From contig DASPHG010000055.1 of assembly GCA_035629775.1 (NCBI GenBank), forward strand, positions 55,110-119,109: a stretch of DNA of 64,000 nucleotides, written 5' to 3'. Below are positions 59,103 to 64,000 of this stretch, piece by piece; within the stretch, counting starts at the first letter, position 1; the number at the start of each line of letters is the position of its first letter. The position numbers were made by a program, and so were the translations under genes. Source of the DNA: DASPHG01 sp035629775. Its GTDB lineage: Bacteria > Actinomycetota > Thermoleophilia > Solirubrobacterales > Thermoleophilaceae. The notes under the pieces are model-generated. The model had not been told where the DNA came from, did no database searches, and saw only the letters and a list, made by a program, of their open reading frames with translations.

Positions 59103-59751
59103 AGCCCGCGATCGCCTGGAGCGTCGGCGCCAGGTAGTGCTCGGCGAAGGTGCGGATGTCGGCCTGGGTGCGCAGCCCGAGGACCGAGTCGGGCGTGAGG
59201 ACAAACGACAGGACGGCGCGTGCGAGCAGCTCGCTGATGCCGTCGATGTCCGCGTCGTCGAGCGGCAGCCCGCCCTCCTTCGCCTCGCGGCGCGCGAAGC
59301 CCGCGATGAACTCGCGCCCGGCCTCGAGTACCGGCCCGGCCCGGACGGTCAGGTGCGGCACGATCAGCTCGGGCTCGGTCTTGAGCAGCCGGTTGAGCAG
59401 GCGGTGCTTGCGCAGCCAGGTGAGCGCGAAGACGAAGCCCTCGACCAGGCGGTCCTCGAGCGTGTCGTAGGGGGCGACGACCGTGTCGATCTCGCGCAGG
59501 AAGCGCCGCATCTCGTGCAGCAGGACCGCCTCGATCAGCCGGTCCTTGCCGGGGAAGTACTTGTAGACCGTGACCCGCGAGAGGCCCACGCGCTGCGCGA
59601 CGTCGCCGATCGTGAAGCGGCGCACGCCGAACTCCTCGGCCTGGGCGACCGCGGCGTTCAGGATCCGGTCGCTCGTGTGATCGCCGGGCCCGGACGGGCT
59701 GGCCAGGATCCGCTCGAGCAGCGCCGCGTCCGGCTTCGCGCGCTTCTTCAT
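59077..59751 (-). CDS. TetR-family regulator of the divergent membrane-protein/BVMO operon
   Basis: 224 residues from ATG 59751. HTH: GDHTSDRILNAAVAQAEEFGVRRFTIGDVAQRVGLSRVTVYKYFPGKDRLIEAVLL. C-terminal domain LVEGFVFALTWLRKHRLLNRLLKTEPELIVPHL. Divergent from the membrane-protein gene at 59816, with an inverted repeat in between, the usual arrangement for local repression. The 3' end overlaps the hydrolase gene by 26 bases. Confidence 0.93.
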   Translation of the reverse strand: MKKRAKPDAALLERILASPSGPGDHTSDRILNAAVAQAEEFGVRRFTIGDVAQRVGLSRVTVYKYFPGKDRLIEAVLLHEMRRFLREIDTVVAPYDTLEDRLVEGFVFALTWLRKHRLLNRLLKTEPELIVPHLTVRAGPVLEAGREFIAGFARREAKEGGLPLDDADIDGISELLARAVLSFVLTPDSVLGLRTQADIRTFAEHYLAPTLQAIAGSSSRPVSA

Positions 59752-59785
59752 GCCCGAACGGTACCGCCACCGCCGGGGGGTTTAC

Positions 59786-59808
59786 AAGTTGACAGATACT
59801 GTTAACTT
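59786..59808. promoter_or_regulatory. Operator-like inverted repeat overlapping a TTGACA element
   Basis: Half-sites AAGTTGACAG and CTGTTAACTT are inverted about ATA, with 9 of 10 pairs complementary. The left arm contains TTGACA, a perfect -35 hexamer for the rightward genes, so TetR binding here would block RNA polymerase. It lies between the TetR ATG (59751) and the membrane-protein start (59816). Confidence 0.65.
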
Positions 59809-59815
59809 CTAATCC

Positions 59816-61687
59816 GTGATGGCCGCGAGCTCAGCGGGCGGAGCGCAGCTCGATCAGCTGATCGCCCTGGGCGTGGTCTATTTCGGCGGCACCGGCGCCG
59901 TGATCTGGCTCGTCCATGCCCATCGCGCCGGGCGCACCCAGCTGCTCGCCCGCGCCGGTGCGGTCGCCGGGTGGGCCCTGCGCGTGCCGGGGTGGGCCGC
60001 CCTGCCGGTCGCGGTCGCCAGCGCCGGCCTGCTCGCGGCGATGTGGGGCGGCCTGTGGGATATCGGCTACCACGTCGACAACGGCCGCGACACGGGACCG
60101 CTCGGCAACCCCGGCCACTGGCCGCTCCTGCTCGGGATCTTCACCACCTTCTGCGCAGGGATCCTCGCCCTCGGCATGGCCGACCAGCGCGACGCGACGC
60201 AGGCCTGGGTGCCCATCACGCGCGACTGGCGCGTGCCGATCGGCGGCGTCTTGCTCGTCGTCTGCATGACCTTCGGCCTGTCGGCGCTGGCCCTCGACGA
60301 CGTGTGGCACCGGATCTTCGGCCAGGACGTGACGCTCTGGTCCCCGACGCACTTCGTCTTCCTCTTCGGCGGGATGCTCACCGTCACGGGAATGCTCGTC
60401 CTCCTGAAGGAGGGCAGCATCGCCCGCGCCGCCCAGCGCACCGCACGCGAGGACTACTGGCGCCCGTCGTGGGGTGAGATCGCCTGGCGGCGGGTCCTCA
60501 GGGTGTCCCTGCTCGGCGGTCTGCTGTGCGGGCTCGAGCTCTACCTCGCCGAGTTCGACTGGGGCGTGCCGCTCTATCGCCAGGTCTGGCAGCCGCTGCT
60601 CCTGGCCGCGTTCGCCGGCTTCATCTTCACGGCGGCGCGTGCCTGGGCCGGCCCCGGCAGCGCGCTCGGCGCCTGGGGCGTGTACGCCCTCATCCGCGCG
60701 ACGGGGATCCTGGTCCCGGTCCTGGCGGGCGTGTCCGCACCGTCGATGCCACTCCTGCTGGCGCCCGCCATCTGCGTCGAGCTGCTCGCGTTGGGGCTCG
60801 ACCCGCGACGGCGCATGCTCGCCTTCGGTGCGGGGGCCGGCCTCCTCTGCGGGACGGTCGGCTTCGCAGCCGAGTACGGCTGGTCGCAGTTCGCGATGCC
60901 GCTGCCCTGGACCGCCGCCCTGCTTCCGGAGGGCCTCGTCTACGCGATCGTGGCCGGGGTGGCGGGCGGCCTGCTGGGCGCCCTGTTCGCCGCTGCCCTG
61001 CGTGGCGACCTTCCCCGGCCGCGCGTCGCGCGCCTCGCCTGCGTCGGCGCATTCGTGCTGCTCCTCGGCGTATGCGTCGGCGCGGCCGGCCGGGAGGTGC
61101 CCGACGCGCGCGCCCAGATCGACCTGATCGACGTTCGTGGCGGACCCGACCGCGAGGCGCTCGCCACGGTCCGGCTCGACCCGCCGGACATCGCCGACGG
61201 AGCGAACTGGCTGTACATCCTCGCGTGGGCGGGCGGCGACGATCGTGTCGTCGACCGGCTCGACCGCGTCGGCCCCGGGGTCTACCGCTCGACTGAGCCC
61301 ATCCCACTGGGCGGCCGCTGGAAGGTGGGCCTGCGCCTGAACAACGGGCGCGTGCGCGGCGCCGTGCCGATGCGGCTGCCGGTGGATCGCGGCCTTCCGA
61401 ACGCCGAGCAGACCCTGCCCGCGTTCACGAGCAAGGAGCAGCTCGAGCGCGCGATGCGGGAGTCGTCGGGCGCCGAGCTTCCCGCCCCGGCGTCGTTCAA
61501 CCGGCCGTTCGGGGACGATGGGCTGATCGTGCTGCGCGAGACAAAGGACGGCGTCTCCGACTGGCTGTGGGCGCTCGGCATCGGCCTGACCGGGCTGATC
61601 TGGGGCCTGTGCATCGTCGGTCTGGCGCTCGGCCTGGGCCGCATGGCGCGCCGCTCGCGGTTCCCCGCCGTTCCCGTTCCCGCCTGA
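59816..61687 (+). CDS. Polytopic membrane protein with C-terminal YtkA/CopC-like domain
   Basis: 623 residues (GTG 59816 or ATG 59819). About 11-12 membrane helices over residues 1-425; the first third has conserved-looking residues YHVDNGRDTGPLGNPGHWPLL and LDDVWHRIFGQDVTLWSPTHFVFLFGG (several His and Asp, possible metal or heme ligands). The soluble stretch (~430-530) is a beta domain TVRLDPPDIADGANWLYIL ... GVYRSTEPIPLGGRWKVGLRL, reminiscent of YtkA/FixH-like extracytoplasmic domains, and a final helix anchors it. I do not recognise a named family. It is the first gene of an operon with the BVMO. Confidence 0.6.
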   Translation: MMAASSAGGAQLDQLIALGVVYFGGTGAVIWLVHAHRAGRTQLLARAGAVAGWALRVPGWAALPVAVASAGLLAAMWGGLWDIGYHVDNGRDTGPLGNPGHWPLLLGIFTTFCAGILALGMADQRDATQAWVPITRDWRVPIGGVLLVVCMTFGLSALALDDVWHRIFGQDVTLWSPTHFVFLFGGMLTVTGMLVLLKEGSIARAAQRTAREDYWRPSWGEIAWRRVLRVSLLGGLLCGLELYLAEFDWGVPLYRQVWQPLLLAAFAGFIFTAARAWAGPGSALGAWGVYALIRATGILVPVLAGVSAPSMPLLLAPAICVELLALGLDPRRRMLAFGAGAGLLCGTVGFAAEYGWSQFAMPLPWTAALLPEGLVYAIVAGVAGGLLGALFAAALRGDLPRPRVARLACVGAFVLLLGVCVGAAGREVPDARAQIDLIDVRGGPDREALATVRLDPPDIADGANWLYILAWAGGDDRVVDRLDRVGPGVYRSTEPIPLGGRWKVGLRLNNGRVRGAVPMRLPVDRGLPNAEQTLPAFTSKEQLERAMRESSGAELPAPASFNRPFGDDGLIVLRETKDGVSDWLWALGIGLTGLIWGLCIVGLALGLGRMARRSRFPAVPVPA

Positions 61688-63198
61688 TGACGCCTGACCA
61701 CGAGGTGGCGATCATCGGCGCCGGGCTGAGCGGCCTGGGCATGGGCGCCGCCCTGCGCCGCGCGGAGATCGACGACTTCGTCATCTTCGAACGCGCCGGC
61801 GACGTGGGCGGCACGTGGCGGGACAACACCTACCCCGGCGTCGGCGTCGACATCCCGACCTTCGCCTACCAGTTCTCCTACGAGCTGAAGCCGGACTGGT
61901 CGCGCGTCTTCGCCAAGGGCGCGGAGGTGAAGGCCTATATCGACGACTACACGGCGAAGTACGGACTCGGGCCGCACCTCCGGTTCGACAGCGAGGTGAC
62001 CGCTCGCACCTGGGACGAGGAGCACAGCCTCTGGCGCCTCGAGGTAAACGGCGGCGAGGTCACGGCGCGGTTCGTGGTCAGCGCGATCGGCGCGTTCGTG
62101 GACCCGAAGCCGGTGGAGCTCCCTGGCCTCGACCAGTTCGAGGGCGAGCTCGTGCACTCGGCCCGCTGGGACCACGACGTCGAGCTCGCCGGCCGCCGCG
62201 TGGCCATTCTCGGCACGGGCGCAAGCGCGGTCCAGATCGTGCCCGCGATCGCGCGCGACCTCGCCCAGCTCGACGTCTACCAGCGCACCCCGATCTGGGT
62301 GGCGCCCAAGTTCGACCCGCGGATACCGGGCTGGATCAAGGGGCTCTTCCGGCGCGTGCCGCTGACGCAGCGGCTGACGCGCCTCGTGGCCAGCGCGATC
62401 GTCGAGTTCATCCTCGTGTTCCTGGTGGTGAACTACCGCCGCGTCCGGTTCGCGGCGGGCTGGATCGAGCGCTCGAACAAGCGCTTCCTGAAGCAGCAGG
62501 TGCGCGACCCCGAGCTGCGGCGCAAGCTCACGCCGGACTACGGGATGGGCTGCAAGCGGCCGAGCGTGTCGAACCACTATCTGAGGACGTTCAACCGCGA
62601 CAACGTCGAGCTGATCACCGACCGCATCAAGCGTGTGACCGCGCGCGGCATCAGAACCGCCGACGGCCGAGAGCGCCCGGCCGACGTGATCGTGCTGGCC
62701 ACCGGCTTCAGGCTGGCGTCCGATCCCGAGAACTACCGGCGCACGCCCGTGCGCGGCACGAACGGGTTCGACCTGGCCACCCACTACGAGCGGAACCGGC
62801 TGAAGTCATACGAGGGCGTCGCCATGCCCGGCCTCCCGAACCACTTCATGATCTTCGGTCCCTACGGCTGGACCGGCGCGTCGTGGCACGTCCTGGTGGA
62901 GACCGCGTCCCGGCACATCATCCGCGTCATCAGGGCGTCCAGGGAGCGCGGCGCCACACGGGTCGAGGTGACCCCCGAAGCGACCGATCGCTTCCATTCG
63001 CTCGTCGAGAAGCGGATGTCGCGTTCGCTCTGGTTCTCGAGCAACTGCGCGACCGCCAACAGCTACTACTTCGACCATCACGGCGACGTGCCGTTCCTGC
63101 GCCCGACCTCCGGCCGCCAGGCACATCGCGCGAGCCGCTCGTTCCCGCTCGACGACTACCGCTACGCGAGGTCGCCGGCGACGATGAGTTCCAGGTGA
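61687..63198 (+). CDS. Baeyer-Villiger-type flavin monooxygenase
   Basis: 503 residues from ATG 61687, one base overlapping the membrane-protein stop. FAD Rossmann AIIGAGLSGLGMGAAL, GGTWRDNTYPG, the BVMO fingerprint F-x-G-x3-H-x3-W at F151-W161 (FEGELVHSARW), and NADP site VAILGTGASAVQIV (residues ~172-185). Members insert oxygen next to a ketone carbonyl, or hydroxylate related compounds, using NADPH and O2. It is co-transcribed with the membrane protein and under TetR control, suggesting an inducible substrate. Confidence 0.92.
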   Translation: MTPDHEVAIIGAGLSGLGMGAALRRAEIDDFVIFERAGDVGGTWRDNTYPGVGVDIPTFAYQFSYELKPDWSRVFAKGAEVKAYIDDYTAKYGLGPHLRFDSEVTARTWDEEHSLWRLEVNGGEVTARFVVSAIGAFVDPKPVELPGLDQFEGELVHSARWDHDVELAGRRVAILGTGASAVQIVPAIARDLAQLDVYQRTPIWVAPKFDPRIPGWIKGLFRRVPLTQRLTRLVASAIVEFILVFLVVNYRRVRFAAGWIERSNKRFLKQQVRDPELRRKLTPDYGMGCKRPSVSNHYLRTFNRDNVELITDRIKRVTARGIRTADGRERPADVIVLATGFRLASDPENYRRTPVRGTNGFDLATHYERNRLKSYEGVAMPGLPNHFMIFGPYGWTGASWHVLVETASRHIIRVIRASRERGATRVEVTPEATDRFHSLVEKRMSRSLWFSSNCATANSYYFDHHGDVPFLRPTSGRQAHRASRSFPLDDYRYARSPATMSSR

Positions 63199-63217
63199 CG
63201 ACTAACTCCCTGGATCT

Positions 63218-64000
63218 TCACGCGGCGAGTACGGTCTCCGCCGCGCGTTGGGCCCCATCCATCGGGGGCAGCGCGGTTCGGCCGGGGAGGCCGTCATCGC
63301 CCATCAGCCGCAGCAATTCCTCGCCGAGTCGGTCGGGGGCGAGATCCTCGGGCGGGAACCCGGCGATGAGCCGTCGCTCCGCGAACACGCGAGCGCGTAT
63401 TCGCTGCTCGCCCGTGTGGGTGGCCCGCGGCACGGCGAGCACTTTCTTGCGCTCCCGCAGCGACTCGCAGAGGCTGTTGTAGCCAGCCATCGTCACGACC
63501 GCGTCGGCGCGCGCCACCCACGGCAGGGCATCCTGATGGCCGTCCGGCATCTCGGCGCCTAGGTCGGCAGCCTTGGCGGCGAGCACCTGCCGCTCGGCAG
63601 TGGGCATGTTCGGCCCGGGCAGGATGACCGGGCGCACCGATGCGTTGCGATGCACCACGGGCAGCGCCTCGAGGAAAGCATCCGCAAGCGGGAACCCGTC
63701 GCGGCCGCCGCCCCCCATGCACAGCACGACGGACTCGTCGCCGGTCGCGCGCCGCACCGCCGGGGCCGCCGGCGAAACGACGTAGTTGCAGCTGACGATC
63801 CTGCGCGCGTGCGCGTGCACGCCGTACACGGAGACGGTGTCGAACACGTCACGACTCCCGTAGACGAGTACCGCGTCGTAGCGCTCGATGTACTCGTGCG
63901 CGCCGAGGTCGGACCAGCCGGCGCGCACCAGGTCCGGCTCGCCTAACACGTCGCGGAGGCCCAAGAACAGCCTCGCCCGGGGGCGGCGCTCGGTCGCGCG
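63218..64000 (-). CDS. Glycosyltransferase (MurG/GT28-like C-terminal part), truncated at edge
   Basis: At least 261 residues; the frame is open past the right edge, and the only in-window start (TTG 63964) interrupts RARLFLGLRDVLGEP, which is a conserved internal segment of the family. C-half features: VVLCMGGGGRDGFPLADAFLEAL, a VILPGPNM strand, LPWVARADAVVTMAGYNSLCESLRERKKVLAVPR and EQRIRARVFAERRLI, the UDP-sugar binding pattern of MurG-type enzymes. Probably glycan or cell-surface sugar transfer. Confidence 0.85.
   Translation of the reverse strand, partial: RATERRPRARLFLGLRDVLGEPDLVRAGWSDLGAHEYIERYDAVLVYGSRDVFDTVSVYGVHAHARRIVSCNYVVSPAAPAVRRATGDESVVLCMGGGGRDGFPLADAFLEALPVVHRNASVRPVILPGPNMPTAERQVLAAKAADLGAEMPDGHQDALPWVARADAVVTMAGYNSLCESLRERKKVLAVPRATHTGEQRIRARVFAERRLIAGFPPEDLAPDRLGEELLRLMGDDGLPGRTALPPMDGAQRAAETVLAA

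Overview
The window is a high-GC, gene-dense bacterial chromosome segment with short intergenic gaps and frequent ATGA/GTGA/TGATG stop-start overlaps. Codon use, GTG/TTG starts, and families such as DUF3089 lipase-like proteins, DUF4345, an FprA-type reductase, SigB/SigF-like sigma and Arg/Lys-rich C-terminal tails on secreted proteins point to an actinobacterium, most likely Thermoleophilia/Solirubrobacterales (inference, no 16S here). I saw no rRNA, tRNA, CRISPR, insertion sequence or prophage. About 62 protein genes are annotated; one is broken and two are cut by the window edges. No gap above 300 bases is gene-free.

1-14.5 kb is an exopolysaccharide/capsule locus: an edge-truncated O-antigen-ligase-like protein, a small PglC-type initiating sugar transferase, a DegT/DnrJ aminotransferase, a secreted lysozyme-fold protein, two GT4 and two paralogous GT2 glycosyltransferases, a PIG-L deacetylase, a Wzx flippase, a Wzy-like polymerase, a Wzz/BY-kinase fusion and, divergent from it, its likely cognate PHP-type phosphatase. 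14.5-19.2 kb is a run of housekeeping membrane genes: NhaA, a cupin, CcmE with Cys in place of the heme-binding His, CcmF, a CcmI-like stub and SecG.

19.2-35 kb is mixed: a twice-frameshifted AbiEi/DUF559-type gene, an epimerase, a SigA-like sigma factor, a 945-residue FAD/Fe-S D-lactate-type dehydrogenase divergent from an M28 peptidase, an enoyl-CoA hydratase and VOC pair, a tandem of secreted metallohydrolase and penicillin-acylase-family Ntn hydrolase, an HD-GYP protein, DUF2294, and a SigB/SigF-type sigma factor with a plausible self-recognised promoter.

35-46 kb holds a Crp/Fnr regulator, a metallophosphoesterase, OpgC, an iron(III)-type ABC binding protein and fused permease without an ATPase, and a TetR-centred cluster: TetR, a near-perfect palindromic operator, a secreted protein and a metallo-beta-lactamase-fold hydrolase on one side; SDR, carboxymuconolactone-decarboxylase-like and DUF3089 genes on the other. 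46-50.3 kb holds an R2-like (R2lox-type) ferritin-fold oxidase followed by a DrrAB-type exporter, divergent from a 7Fe-type ferredoxin and FprA reductase: a plausible self-contained oxidase, electron-supply and export unit.

50.3-64 kb: a NarL-type histidine kinase and response regulator placed tail to tail, a 1126-residue secreted RTX/collagen-like chimera with paired direct repeats in its upstream region and a clear terminator, a YihY membrane protein with a small Rho_N-like partner, a secreted alpha/beta hydrolase, then a TetR gene divergent (through an operator-like palindrome) from a two-gene operon of a polytopic membrane protein and a Baeyer-Villiger-type flavin monooxygenase. A glycosyltransferase runs off the right edge.
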